Shown piece by piece: positions 46,701 to 57,140 of a stretch of DNA of 64,000 bases. Both the position numbers and the translations under genes were made by a program. The notes below the pieces were generated by a model that saw only the letters and a program-made list of their open reading frames with translations, did no database searches and was not told the origin of the DNA. Within the stretch, counting starts at the first letter, position 1. Each line of letters opens with the position of its first letter. The DNA is taken from the NCBI RefSeq assembly GCF_032062135.1, contig NC_092859.1:27122288-27186287 (forward strand), read 5' to 3'. This DNA is from Pyxicephalus adspersus. Lineage: Eukaryota > Chordata > Amphibia > Anura > Pyxicephalidae.

Positions 46701-49700
46701 TTCTGCTTTCTAATTATGTTATTGTAAATAGAGATAAGAAACTGTAAATTTATAGATGTGTCAAATGACTATATTTTATGGCAGTGACATCACAACTCTT
46801 TATGAGATATATCCTTTTTTTCAAATAATTTTTAGTGATGTGACCTCTCTGTTCCCCATATGTGCTATATTTTATAGAACCAACACTAAATTCTTACTTC
46901 TCTAAAATTATAAAGTGTCATATTGTATTTTTTTTGTGAAAAACTAAAATATATCTAAAGCCAAAATGGAAGGGTAAAATCAGATTTTTGCACAGGTTGT
47001 GCACAGCTTTGCTTTAAAAAGCATTCTCTTTAGGCTGCACATGCCTGCTGCTTATTCCTGTATTCTACAGGACCACTGGAAGCTACCATAAATACAGCTA
47101 CTTAAAACAATGATCAAGCAATGCTGTGCTGCACATTGAAGATTGTTTTTTGATTACTGATTATTGGACAAGGTGGGTTGCACTGGGACGAATAGGGGCT
47201 ATTCATCAAAGGACAACTTGTATCAAAGGTATAATGAGAACAGGTAGTATTACTTGATAATAAACCAAAAAGTTTTGATTCCAATTTCAAACATTTAGAA
47301 CATAGCACTTACAGAATTTTAAAATACATTTCTGTGTAGCCCGCAGGAGCAGAGGAACCCTCCAACCCTGACAAGCCTTTTGTTTATGATAATGTAGACT
47401 TCTTCTCTACATGGGAGGTAAGTGACACATTCCAAAAAGATATGAAATAATTATATATTTTTTTTTTTAATGAAGCAGTGTTAAGAGCAGGGGAATCACA
47501 GCTCGGATTAACCTGTGATTCTCAAATGGAACAAATGGAATGGTCAATCCGAGTAGATGTTCTTTCATGGAAAGTTATTCTGCAAAAGTTTGTTAAGGAC
47601 ATCTCCTATGTCTAAACTTGTTGATTCTGAAATCCAAATGGTGTTTCAGATCAAATTTCATCAGTTCAGATGTTGCAATCAGAATCCAAATTTTAGTATT
47701 ATCTAGATTCCCAAAAGGTTTCTGGAAGAAACCATAGAGCACTGTAATAGCTTTTTTGCCTGACATCTAATCCTGTCGTTACTTGAACACCCGGGTTTGA
47801 CCCAGTGGAACCAGGTTTCCCTTTTTGTCTCTTCATTTCTAGTATTGTTTCCAGATTGGAAGTTATCAGGAGCTTTCCAAACTATTCTGTATAATTTGTA
47901 TTATTTGCTGTTCTGTACTGTTTTTTAAACCACCAGAATTTCCCAACCAAAATATAGTAATGTGCAGCGTTCACAGCCAACTACAAAATGAAGAATATGG
48001 AAACTTTCAGAGGTGGTTTACTTTCAGTTGTAGATAATAGGTAAATTATTATTCAATATTTCTGTCATTATCATTATTTAGCATTTCAGTTTTTATGCTA
48101 TAATAAAAGTTATAGTTTCCATGCCGTAGCAGGGTCACTGAAAGAACTCCAGGCTCATAATGTATAAGGAAACTAATTATTTTGTATGAGATCACATTTC
48201 TTCTGCAGGATATGAGATATACAGTGCAAGAGAGAACAAAGGTTAATTGTTCCAACACAAGCAGATTTTTCTTAGAATTATTAGCTGTGGGCTATGCCAT
48301 GCAAACTAAGATATGTGTGTCAAGGATGAAGTCAAGGTCTTCTATATTACAGAGTGCATGATAATGCCTAAAAGTGAGTCTGTGTTTTCTGTAGTGACCA
48401 TTACATTAGTTTCTAATATATTTAGTCTTTATGTTCTTCTTACTTGTAGGCTCTAGAAGCATGCAAAGATGCGGGTTTGGTAAAATCCATTGGTGTTTCA
48501 AACTTTAATCGCCGGCAGCTGGAGCGTCTCTTGAACAAACCAGGGCTTAAGTACAAGCCAGTCTGCAATCAGGTAATAAATGGAAGCAGATTTCATAGGG
48601 CATAACTGATTTAGTAAGGGAAGTCATGAGAAAGTTGAGGTTTAGGACTTTTTTATGCAGAGGTGTGAGTACAGTCTCCTAATAAAGGACCACATTTTCT
48701 GCCACTGTAGTCCTAACTGTAATGTCATACAATTCTTAAAGTGAACTTGTTGTCAGGCTTTAGATATGTACATATTTCATATACTTTACAAGCATTAAAT
48801 ACGACTGTTAACAAGCACCTACTGACCTCTGCACTGTAAGCACTGTGGAACAATTCATATTCAAATTTCAAAACAGGAAATTATTTTCCTATAATTCAGA
48901 ACTCCCCAGTTGAAACTTTACTGCTCAGCTTCCCCTGCACTTCCCTTTCAGAGTGAATCAGCGGCTCAGCTTCCTCTGCATCCCCCTATTTATAGTGACT
49001 CCGCTTCTCCTGCTTCCTCTTTCAGCAGGTTGACTCTCTTTTCTGTGCTTTCTCAGCTAGGTTCACCCTGTTTTCCCTTCCAGCAGCAGCACAGAAAATC
49101 AGCTCTCCCTAAGCCCCTGCTCTGCTTTTACAACACAAATTAGAAGGTTGCTACATTACTGCTAGAATTATTTGACATTTTACTCTTAACAACTACCAAC
49201 AATAATAATGATAATCATTATACCAATTAATAACTAGTTTTTAATAATAATACTACAGTATAAATCATTTTCTAACCTATGTACATGGGCTGAACTTTTA
49301 AGATTAGAATGAGTTAGCAAATATTTATCTAACAAGCAATTTCTCTGCAATATTTAAAATGCATCAACTTTTTTATCAACATTACAATTCAAGCAATTGT
49401 ATAATGCTATAGTATGTAAACACCTGTCATTTACTGCTATGTGTGCAATTATAATGGGGTCATTGAGTTAAACTAGCTGTGCATGTGGAGTTTGGTTTAA
49501 TGATTAATGCTTCAGTATATATTGTGTAAGTGTAATGTGTATGTCTGGGCAAAAAAAAAAAGAAACATATTTAATCCACCTTTACATGTTTTATTCCTTT
49601 AAAAAACTGTAAATACAATTAATTACCTGATAATTGGCTGGAAAATAAATGTGAGCCAACCTTCCAGTTAGGTCTGACAACACAGTGCTTCACTTTACAG

Positions 49701-52477
49701 AAAATCCCAACCAGCATCATCTACCTTGTCTGCTAGATTGTAGAACTATGCCCATACCTTCTTTTACTTTCCCACTAAATAATGCAGCTGTCTTGACTTG
49801 ATGCCACAATGTGTTGGCATGCTCTTGGGTATCAAGACAGAGCAAAGGAATAAGGTAAAATTACTTACCTATTTGCTTTGCTCCTTCACTGTGCTACTGG
49901 ACTTCCACAGCCTTTTCATATGCCACAGGCACTGGGGTCATCCCCTAAAATTCAAGACCAGTAATCCTGCTTTGTAATTAGAGGATATTGTGGGGCCTCT
50001 CACAACCCAGGTATTGGAATAATGATGAGCCACAGAATTAGTTAGGGAAATTAGCTCTTTACTTAGCAGCCAATCAGTAGGAAAACCCTCGGCTTTACTT
50101 CCCAAAGCTAGCTTTTACATATCAGAGTGTGTTAGGTTTTGGGAGTACCAATTTACATCTGTGATTATTCCAAGCTTTTTAGTACTGTTCCTTCTCACAA
50201 GACTTTTACCTGTTATTTAATTTGTAAACCTGAACACCACTCCAAACTTTTGCTGATTATGGATTTGATTTATGGAGTTTTCTTTAGGTTATACACATGG
50301 ATAATAGGTAAAATGATGAATTTGTTTATTTAATGAACTTTGGAGGAAGTAAAAAACAAACATGTTGAATGGTGCTGGCAAAGATTGAAAAGGCAGAAAA
50401 TCCATGTAATGGATTGCAAATGTATTTAACCTAACAGTCTAAAGAAAGGCCTGTGCTCCCATTTGATCCAAGTTTATCATTTGCCTATACTGTGCAGGTG
50501 GAGTGTCACATATATTTAGGCCAAAGCAAACTGCAAGCCTACTGCAAATCCAAAGACATTGTTTTAGTGGCATACAGCGTCTTGGGGTCCCACAGAGACA
50601 AGAACTGGTAAGTAGGAAAGGTTTTGGATCATGTAATCATGATTAATTGCTTAACTTTAACTTTTATAAACTGGCTTTTCTTGAATATATCCATGTAATA
50701 AAGCTCAGGCTCATTCATAAATATTATTACTCAAACTTCTGAAACTACTGTTGCTACAATACACATAAGACCAGATTCTGAAGCGGTAATGTAGAGCAAT
50801 GGAGGACTTATTATTTCTTGGTTTCACTATTTGAGAAATTTTCCCTCACCTTCCGGTACCTATGACACTCATACAAATAATAGAGGGAGTGTCTGTCACC
50901 AAAAAAAGGCAGGACAATGTCAAAAGCATTGCTTTCTCACTCATTCAAAAATGTGCTTCTCTCTTTGGCTTAGTCACCATTCAAGATATTCTAATCACTT
51001 CCTTTCCTGGCGTGAAGGAAGAATAAATATGCATTTTTCAGATAGGCCAACACATTTAGTGCTCTTAGTCTGATCAGCTGCTTTTTAGAATTGTTTGATT
51101 GTATCTTGTTTCAGTCTTTTACCTATTTTTTTTTTGTTTGCTCTTCACATGTCATATGATATTTTGTGCAATATATTGGACCTGGAATACATACCAGGGA
51201 ACAATTTTTTTGGGTATTACCTGTTGGCTTCTAGGATTTTCCAAGATATGATCTACTGTGTGCTAATGTCCCTAAACAATATCTAAGTAACTAGTGGTTG
51301 TCACCCACAAGCCCAATCTCTGCAGCTTATTTTTTTTTTGTGAAATTATTTATATATATGTATATATATGTGTGTATATATGTGTATAATATATATATAT
51401 ATATATATATATGGCAATATTACATATATCAAGTATAGTTCAAGTCATAGTCTTACAGTGTACCATGATACATTTAAAACTGTTGGAACCTTGGTATACA
51501 TTGGATAAATTGCATTTTCAAACTCCTGAATTAAAATTCCAGTTGGGTACTGAATCAGTGTTTTCTGTAACAACCACAATATGTGAAAAAGAATGTTTGA
51601 TAGGTTGATGCCTTTAATTCTAAAACAGTGTAATATGCATTCCACAGGGTGGACCTCAGCTTGCCAGTCCTGCTTGAAGATCCTATTTTGGCTGAAGTTG
51701 CTGCTAAATACAATCGTTCCCCTGCTGAGGTTGCCATGCGTTTTGTTCTTCAGAGGGATATTGTGGTCTTGGCGAAAAGCTTTAGTGCCGCTCGTCTTAA
51801 GCAAAACCTTGGGGTAACTATATGGTCTTACTGTGTCTTTTTTTAAATCCTCTATCACTGCCAACTTTTATTTATTCTGATATAAAATGCATTAAAAATC
51901 AATTTCTGGATCTGAGAAAGGTAAGTAAAGCTGAGAAGCACAATCTACATTTAAATAAAAAAATATTGGGCTTCTTTATTTCATTTTTGACACACATTGG
52001 CTTCTTAAAGCATGCTATATGTCATAAAATCTCCATCAACCTCTGTGCCTTCAACTAATTCATTATGCCTGTGCATAAAGAAATGGTGACATCATGATGC
52101 AATTGTAATGTAATTGTAATTGCTCTTAATAACAACTCTGATATTTCTTTGCAGGTTTTTGACTTTGAGCTACAACCGGAGGATATGAAAACACTTGAGG
52201 GCCTAGACAAAAATCTACATTATGGACCTTTTAAGGAGTAAGTGATAGAATCTAGATACTCTATGACTATTGTACATGGAAAGAGTGAAAGAGGTCACTT
52301 TACACCTAATTCTATAAAGTGTCTGGAGAAAGGGTCTTTTAAATGTATACAGAATGAAGGTTTATTTTATTAATACTATTCCTATGAATGAGTACAGGAT
52401 GCTTTTTACATTATATGTCATTGCTTTTTTTTAGAATGAAAGAGCACCCAGAATACCCATTCCATGACGAGTACTGA
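42590..52477 (+). CDS. AKR gene C: rho-crystallin-like aldo-keto reductase with intact catalytic tetrad, complete
   Basis: Close paralogue of the rho-crystallin gene and probably an active NADPH-dependent aldo-keto reductase. Nine exons: 42590-42676, 44797-44964, 46335-46451, 47340-47417, 48450-48572, 50498-50607, 51648-51813, 52155-52237 and 52435-52477; 975 nt, 324 residues. Exon lengths and phases are identical to gene B. Exon 5 is 40/41 identical to B and exon 2 is 42/56. Landmarks: [19 protein letters not shown], Asp51 and Tyr56 (AYIYGNE), Lys85, His118 (IMHWPFSLK), cofactor loop [14 protein letters not shown]-terminus [10 protein letters not shown]. The active-site tyrosine lost in B is present here. 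A solo LTR sits four bases inside intron 2 and alters the exon 2 donor (GTATTG), which could reduce splicing. Promoter, leader and start resemble B. Expression site and substrate cannot be inferred from the sequence. Confidence 0.94.
43690..43735 (+). repeat. (AAAG)n microsatellite
   Basis: About eleven AAAG units in gene C intron 1. Confidence 0.9.
44797..44964 (+). CDS. AKR gene C exon 2
   Basis: Codons 30-85 with Asp51, Tyr56 (TAC at 44875-44877) and Lys85. The donor is GTATTG. Its last four intron-side bases before the LTR (GTAT) belong to the LTR target duplication. Confidence 0.94.
44969..45703. mobile_element. Solo LTR in intron 2 of AKR gene C
   Basis: A 735-bp insertion starting TGTCACAC and ending GTGTGACA (TG...CA, 8-bp terminal inverted repeat). 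It is flanked by a perfect 5-bp direct repeat GGTAT at 44964-44968 and 45704-45708, the hallmark of an LTR retrotransposon. No internal retroviral-type sequence is present, so it is a solo LTR. An AATAAA lies at 45469-45474 on the plus strand. Long open frames inside (for example 44979-45473) have no recognisable product. Confidence 0.75.
45750..45903. repeat. Partial palindromic MITE in gene C intron 2
   Basis: GAGGTTCTCCCATGATAGTC and CCTTTAATAAATCAGGCCCT match the right half of the element at 21970-22191. Confidence 0.55.
46335..46451 (+). CDS. AKR gene C exon 3
   Basis: Codons 86-124, [19 protein letters not shown] to IMHWPFSLK with His118. Acceptor TTTGAAG, donor GTGGGT. Confidence 0.95.
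47340..47417 (+). CDS. AKR gene C exon 4
   Basis: 26 codons, [20 protein letters not shown] then FFSTWE. Acceptor TGTGTAG, donor GTAAGT. Confidence 0.94.
48450..48572 (+). CDS. AKR gene C exon 5
   Basis: 41 codons, [20 protein letters not shown] to VCNQ. Acceptor CTTGTAG, donor GTAATA. Confidence 0.95.
48573..50497 (+). other. AKR gene C intron 5 content
   Basis: 1.9 kb intron with a GC-richer block at 48900-49140 that yields a 77-codon open frame without known motif. No transposon ends identified. Confidence 0.4.
50498..50607 (+). CDS. AKR gene C exon 6
   Basis: 110 nt, [20 protein letters not shown] to SHRDKN plus two bases of Trp228. Confidence 0.95.
51350..51412. repeat. (TA)n/(TG)n microsatellite
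   Basis: Mixed TATATG and TATA repeats in gene C intron 6. Confidence 0.85.
51648..51813 (+). CDS. AKR gene C exon 7
   Basis: 166 nt, [20 protein letters not shown] through [15 protein letters not shown]. Cofactor-loop Lys, Arg and Asn are kept. Acceptor CCACAG. Confidence 0.95.
52155..52237 (+). CDS. AKR gene C exon 8
   Basis: 83 nt, [19 protein letters not shown] then NLHYGPFK. Acceptor TTTGCAG, donor GTAAGT. Confidence 0.95.
52435..52477 (+). CDS. AKR gene C exon 9 with stop
   Basis: 43 nt ending [13 protein letters not shown] and TGA at 52475-52477. Acceptor is a T-run ending TTTTTTTTAG. Confidence 0.95.
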
Positions 52478-52625
52478 AGACGAATCAAGCACTGCTAGAG
52501 TAGTCTGCTAGAAAATGAAGAACAACTGCACTCTATTCGCAATCATCAGTATTTAAAGAACAAACTTAATGTTGTGTGCTATGTTGCCTCATGCAGGCAA
52601 TGCTGTATATTTAATGTTAAACATC

Positions 52626-52639
52626 AATAAATGAATAAA
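52626..52639 (+). terminator. Polyadenylation signals of AKR gene C
   Basis: Two AATAAA hexamers at 52626-52631 and 52634-52639, about 150 nt after the stop. Confidence 0.7.
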
Positions 52640-53001
52640 ATTGTTTAATATATGTGAGTTTTAGGAATTAAAGTAGATTTTTTAGTAACTTAATCTTCAT
52701 GAATAAATTACAGACATATTACAATATATACTACTGGTATCATCAACTTTCACCGTTGGTAATTGAAAAGCCATTCTAGAGTTTTTTTTTTTTTGAAAGC
52801 GAGCCAAAAGGGGGGGGGGCATAGGAGGGGCGGATGGTGTTAAAAAAACTCAGGAAGATGAAGTAACGGTCTTTTCAGAAAGAAAAGCTTACAGGGAAAA
52901 TTTTTAGCCAGCGTGCAGAAGAGGTTTTGCAGTTCTATCAAAAATTTTGCATATTTTGCAAACCTTTTTCACAGATTAGTTGTAATCAGTGACTTACCAT
53001 A

Positions 53002-54150
53002 ATGGCTGATGTTGAAACCCCATTGGTTCGCTTGAGGGACACTGCGGCGGCTCGAGGTCCAGGCTGGATTCAAGATCAGGTGAATCTGACAATTCGGGGA
53101 CTTGATGCCAGGCAGCCGCGGAGGTCTGGAACCCTGGAGATTCCTAGGGCACGACGCCGGTTTAGGAGCTCCTCTGGCTCAGCATCCTTGGCTGAGGCCT
53201 TGGAGGAAGCCCGGAGAAATCCTTGGCCAGGGAGGAGCCTTAGGAGAGAGGCGACCAGATAGGGTAGGGATGTCCAGCCTACCTCTTTCCTTGTTGCTAG
53301 AAGCAGGAGTGAGATGTCGGCGATCGGTGCCTGGACTGTGGGTCCTGGTGGCCAGGCAGAAGATAAAGCAGTACCTAGGAGGATGAGCCATGGGGCTGCC
53401 CATCTCAGAGCCCGGATGCCGGGCTCGCTTCACAGGGCTATGAGGCTGCTGATCTCTGCAAATATGGCTGCGAAGCCAGAAAGTCTTCCGCACATGCGTG
53501 AGGCTCTTCAAAATAGGCGGTGGAGTCATTGGGCTCTGCCAAGATGGCGGCCAGGCCTGTGGGCTCCGGAAACATGATGGATGGACCCACGGGCGCCTCT
53601 GATGTATGACCGATGTATTCGCCTTGTTGCCGCTAGAGCGATTTAACTTGGATCGTGGTTTGGGAGAGCGGAAAAAAGGGGAGGAAGAACAGAGGTGGTT
53701 TCACCTTTTAGCAATTAGTTGCAGGCATTTGTCATTTTGGCTAGTGGGATTGGCGAAAAGGCGCTGGAGCGTTGCTCAGCACTGTTTTGCTATTTTGATG
53801 CAATAGGCAAAGCTCATAGGGTTTATGGCGGGCTAGCATGGCTCTGCTATGACGAGCAGTTTAGGCAGCGAAAGGCAGTTCATCTATTCATTCGATGGGA
53901 TCACTAGGACATTAGTCTTTGGATGAAGTTGATGATGCTGGTGAGAATAGTAGATTTGCCCTTTCTTGGGGGGGCGGCGGGGGTCAAGTTGCTTTGAGGT
54001 CTTCGGCCCTTCGCAAAAAGGGTATCTGTTGGCAATTCAATGAAGGGTCGTGCAGGTTTGGGCCAGCCTGTAGCTTCTGGCATTCTGGGTTTTCCGGGTG
54101 CGGCTGGGCCCACGACCTTGCCAGATGTTTTAAATATGGGAAGGGTGGGC
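53002..54150 (+). pseudogene. DIRS-like element B: ORF1/gag-like protein
   Basis: Starts MADVETPLVRLRDTAAARGP at 53002, breaks at 53260, and continues in other frames. FVILASGIGEK and YFDAIGKAHRVYGGLAW at about 53720-53840 and the zinc-knuckle-like ICWQFNEGSCRFGPACSFWH at 54028-54090 are typical of DIRS/Ngaro capsid-like ORFs. At least three frame changes, so not functional. Confidence 0.65.
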
Positions 54151-54179
54151 CTGGTGACTACACTGGAAAAAGGGAAGAC

Positions 54180-55010
54180 ACCGGTGATGGTAGGAAGGAT
54201 GGTTGCCTTTCTAAATAGATATCCGGACAGGGCCGCAGTGCAATTGTTGGAGGTGGGCTTTAAGGAACGTTTTCAAATCCCTTGTTCATTGGAGACCCCG
54301 CTCCCCCGGGCAAGGAATTTGAAGTCAGTGCTGAATTGGCCAGATGTGGTAACTCAAAAGTTGTAAAAGGAGGTGGAGTTAGGTCGAAATGGGTCCCGTT
54401 TGCCCGGCCTCCACTGGAAGGTTTGGTGGTGTCATCTTTGGGGGTGGTCCTAAAGAAAGAGCCAAATAAATTTCGGCTCATACATCCTATCCGGTCCTGT
54501 CTTATCTGGGAGGCTCTGTGAACGTGGCCATTGATCCAGAGCTATGCTCCGTATCTTATACCTCTTTCGATTGTGCATTGAAGTAGGTGCGTCGCTATGG
54601 CAAAAGTGCTTTGCTTGGAATGGCAGATATCGAGGCGGCATTTAGGTTCTTTTAGGTACACCCCGAAAGCCAACGTTTCTTGGGGAGAATTTTGCAGGAA
54701 TCGTTCTATATACATAGTTGTCTGCCTATGGGATGTTCGCTGTCTTGTTAGGTTTTTAAGACGTTTAGTACGTTTCTCGAATGGTTAGTTAAGGATGTGA
54801 TGGATGTTCCCTCCGTTATTCACTATTTGGACGACCTCCTCTGCATTAGCCTGGCCGATTCGTCGGTTTGCCAGGTGCTATTGGCAACATTACAGTTTAT
54901 CGCAGAAAGATTCGAGGTTCTGTTGGTGGCCGACAGGACGGAAGGGCTGGCCACAGAACTGGGTTTCCTGGGTATTGTAATTGACACTATGGAAGGCTAT
55001 GGAATGTAGG
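54180..55010 (+). pseudogene. DIRS-like element B: reverse transcriptase
   Basis: Pieces in shifting frames: VVLKKEPNKFRLIHPI (54450-54495), a GMADIEAAFRLF-type stretch near 54610-54650, and SVIHYLDDLLCI (54812-54850) with the catalytic YLDD box, then TELGFLGIVIDTMEG. Order and motifs match DIRS reverse transcriptases. Several indels. Confidence 0.75.
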
Positions 55011-55019
55011 TTGCTGGAA

Positions 55020-55680
55020 GCGAAAATGCGCGCGCTGGTTGACGAAATTGTCCAGGCAGCTGCAAGGAAGAAGCTGCAGCTGAATGATCTCCAGTCTCTG
55101 TTGGGTAAGGTATATTTTGCGTGTAGAATTATGCCAATGGAGCCGATCCTTGCTAGAAGGTTGGCTGCTGCAACTGCGGGCGGATTTGGCAGTCTGGAAG
55201 GAGTTCTTAGAAGGCTACAACGGGAAGTCGGTTTGGATGGATGGGTCAGTTGTCAGTGCGGAACTTGAGCTTTATACTGACGCGGTGGGGGCATATGGTG
55301 CCTATTTCTATGGGGCATGGAGCACGGAGGCCTGGCCGGTGGAATGGGTTGAGGCAGGCTTGACTTCAAATTTGGTGGTGCTGGAGTTTTTCTCCATAGT
55401 GGTAGAGTTCGCAATCTGAGGCAGTGAACTGGCTAACAAAAAGATTTGGCTATGTTGTGACAACATGGGTGTGGTCCAGGCAGTGAACTCCTTTACGGCC
55501 TCGTCTGGCCCTATGATTCACTTAATGCGCCGGTTGGTGTTAAGGTGTTTCAGGTTGAGTATAGCGGTGGTGGCAGTGCATGTGCCTGGTGTGGAAAATA
55601 ACATTGCGGATGCCTTATCTCGGTTTCCAGCAGTTAGCGCCAGGAGGGGCCCGGCAAGGAGTAGGATGCCTGTCGGAATT
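55020..55680 (+). pseudogene. DIRS-like element B: RNase H
   Basis: LNDLQSLLGKVYFACRIMPM leads into ELYTDAVGAYGAYFYGAW (first catalytic Asp region), then LVVLEFFSIVVE, a frame change, KKIWLCCDNMGVVQAVNSFT and HVPGVENNIADALSRFP, the conserved RNase H end in DIRS and gypsy-like elements. Confidence 0.75.
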
Positions 55681-55699
55681 GTGGATGATCACATTTGAT

Positions 55700-56460
55700 T
55701 CTCAGCGGGTATGGTTTGGCAGTCTGTGAGTCAGTCCACTTGGGCAGCTTATTCAGCCATGTGGGCCGATTGGTCTCGTTTCTGTTCACAGCTTGGAGGG
55801 GGGAAGGTGTGGACCACCTTGTTACTGTATTTTTGTGTCTGTGTTTTGCTGAAAGGGGTGTCCGTGTCACCAGTCAATCCGAAGTTGGCAGCTCTTGCCT
55901 TTTTGTTTAAGTTGTTGGATTTAAAGGACGTTAGTAAGGAGTTTTTGGTTCGGCAACTCCTCAAAGGTTACAGGAGGGAAAGAAAAGTGGGGCATAGGTG
56001 ACAGCCAGTATCATTTCCCATGCGGATAGGGGACTGGTGAGCCCGTCGACTAATCGCCTGGGAGGGTTACAGGTGCGAGAGGTGGATTGGTGTAGCAACA
56101 GAGTAATTTATGGATTGCCAAGTCCAAATCGGATCAATTGGGGAAGGGTTTTGGTGTGGAATTGGCCCCATTGCAGCTGTGGGGGAATTTTTGCCGGTAC
56201 GGCTGGGGGGTGAGGGTCCGCTACTGATATACGAGGATGGGCAGGCCCTGTCAAGCTTACAGGTTTTGGCGTTTTTTTCGCAAATGTTTAAAAGGAGAAT
56301 GTTTGAATGAAAAGGAGTTTTACTCCCGTTCATTCAGGATAGGAGCGGCCACGGAAGCGGCCCAGTGGGGGTTGGGGGATGAAGTAACTAAACGCATTGT
56401 GCGGTGGGAATCTTAGTGTTTTAGCCTGTATATTCGCCCGCATCTTGTGGTGAAGTGAGG
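55700..56460 (+). pseudogene. DIRS-like element B: tyrosine recombinase
   Basis: N-terminal SAM-like region WQSVSQSTWAAYSAMWADWS (55711 on), then LLKGYRRERK; after a damaged stretch the core returns with EGPLLIYEDGQALSSLQ, EKEFYSRSFRIGAATEAA (the Arg of the RHRY set), VRWES, a TAG, and SLYIRPHL holding the presumed nucleophile Tyr. Inactive by frameshifts and the stop before the tyrosine. Confidence 0.75.
56271..56366 (+). repeat. Direct repeat, copy 1 (recombinase C-terminal block)
   Basis: A 96-bp segment from GTTTTTTTCGCAAATGTTTA to about CGGCCCAGTGGG, repeated at 56501-56596. It contains a hairpin GAATG...GGAG...CTCC...CATTC. Confidence 0.85.
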
Positions 56461-56500
56461 GGTGTTGGGGGAGGCAGTTGTACAGGGTTAGGTTGTAGTC

Positions 56501-56596
56501 GTTTTTTTCGCAAATGTTTAAAAGGAGAATGTTTGAATGAAAAGGAGTTTTACTCCCGTTCATTCAGGATAGGAGCGGCCATGGAAGCGGCCCAGC
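56501..56596 (+). repeat. Direct repeat, copy 2, fused to hydrolase remnant
   Basis: Nearly identical to copy 1 (one base differs in GCCATGG versus GCCACGG). It runs directly into the SGNH-hydrolase remnant. Confidence 0.85.
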
Positions 56597-56760
56597 GGGG
56601 GTTTGGTGTTGAGGCATAGGGAATTGGAGGTCGAGAAGGGATTGTATTTAATGTGCACTTGACCGATGTGGGTACGGATTTATGGTTCTAGGTCCTTCAG
56701 GATGGGATTCAATGGGCACTGCAGGTTTTGAGGGGCGCACAAGCGTGAGGTGTCTCGCTT
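56597..56760 (+). pseudogene. SGNH-hydrolase C-terminal remnant of DIRS-like element B
   Basis: GGLVLRHRELE followed, after a shift, by VHLTDVGTDLWF, a stop, and VLQDGIQWALQVLRGAQ. These match the end of the hydrolase domain seen in element A ([11 protein letters not shown]...DGVHLNAVG). The first two thirds of the domain are missing. Confidence 0.7.
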
Positions 56761-57140
56761 GTGGCGCTGTGGCAGTTGAGGTCCTCAAGGGTAGTGTGCT
56801 GGTTGGTAATAATTATGGTTTTTAGGGACTCATCTATGTTATGGAGTCCTTGGTTTGGTTAATGGTTGGTAAATTGTTTTGGGGGGTCTGCACAAGAAAA
56901 AAGTATATATATGCATTCCCGATCTGGGAGTGTGGGCAGCTGGGAGCAATGGTCTTTTAAGGTGCCGATCCCAAAAAAGTGAATGTAGTGGCCTTCGACG
57001 ACCAGCAACCAGTGAGCAAATAATTCAGGGTAATCAGCATTGTTATGGTATGGTTATTGTTTATTTGGTATTTAATGGTACTATTACGTGTATACTAATT
57101 TGTTGACATTTGTATTTGTTATGTTTATATTGGTTATTTA

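Noticed and set aside
53179..53529. 116-codon minus-strand open frame
   Set aside because: It is antisense to the gag-like ORF1 of the DIRS element and has no domain of its own.
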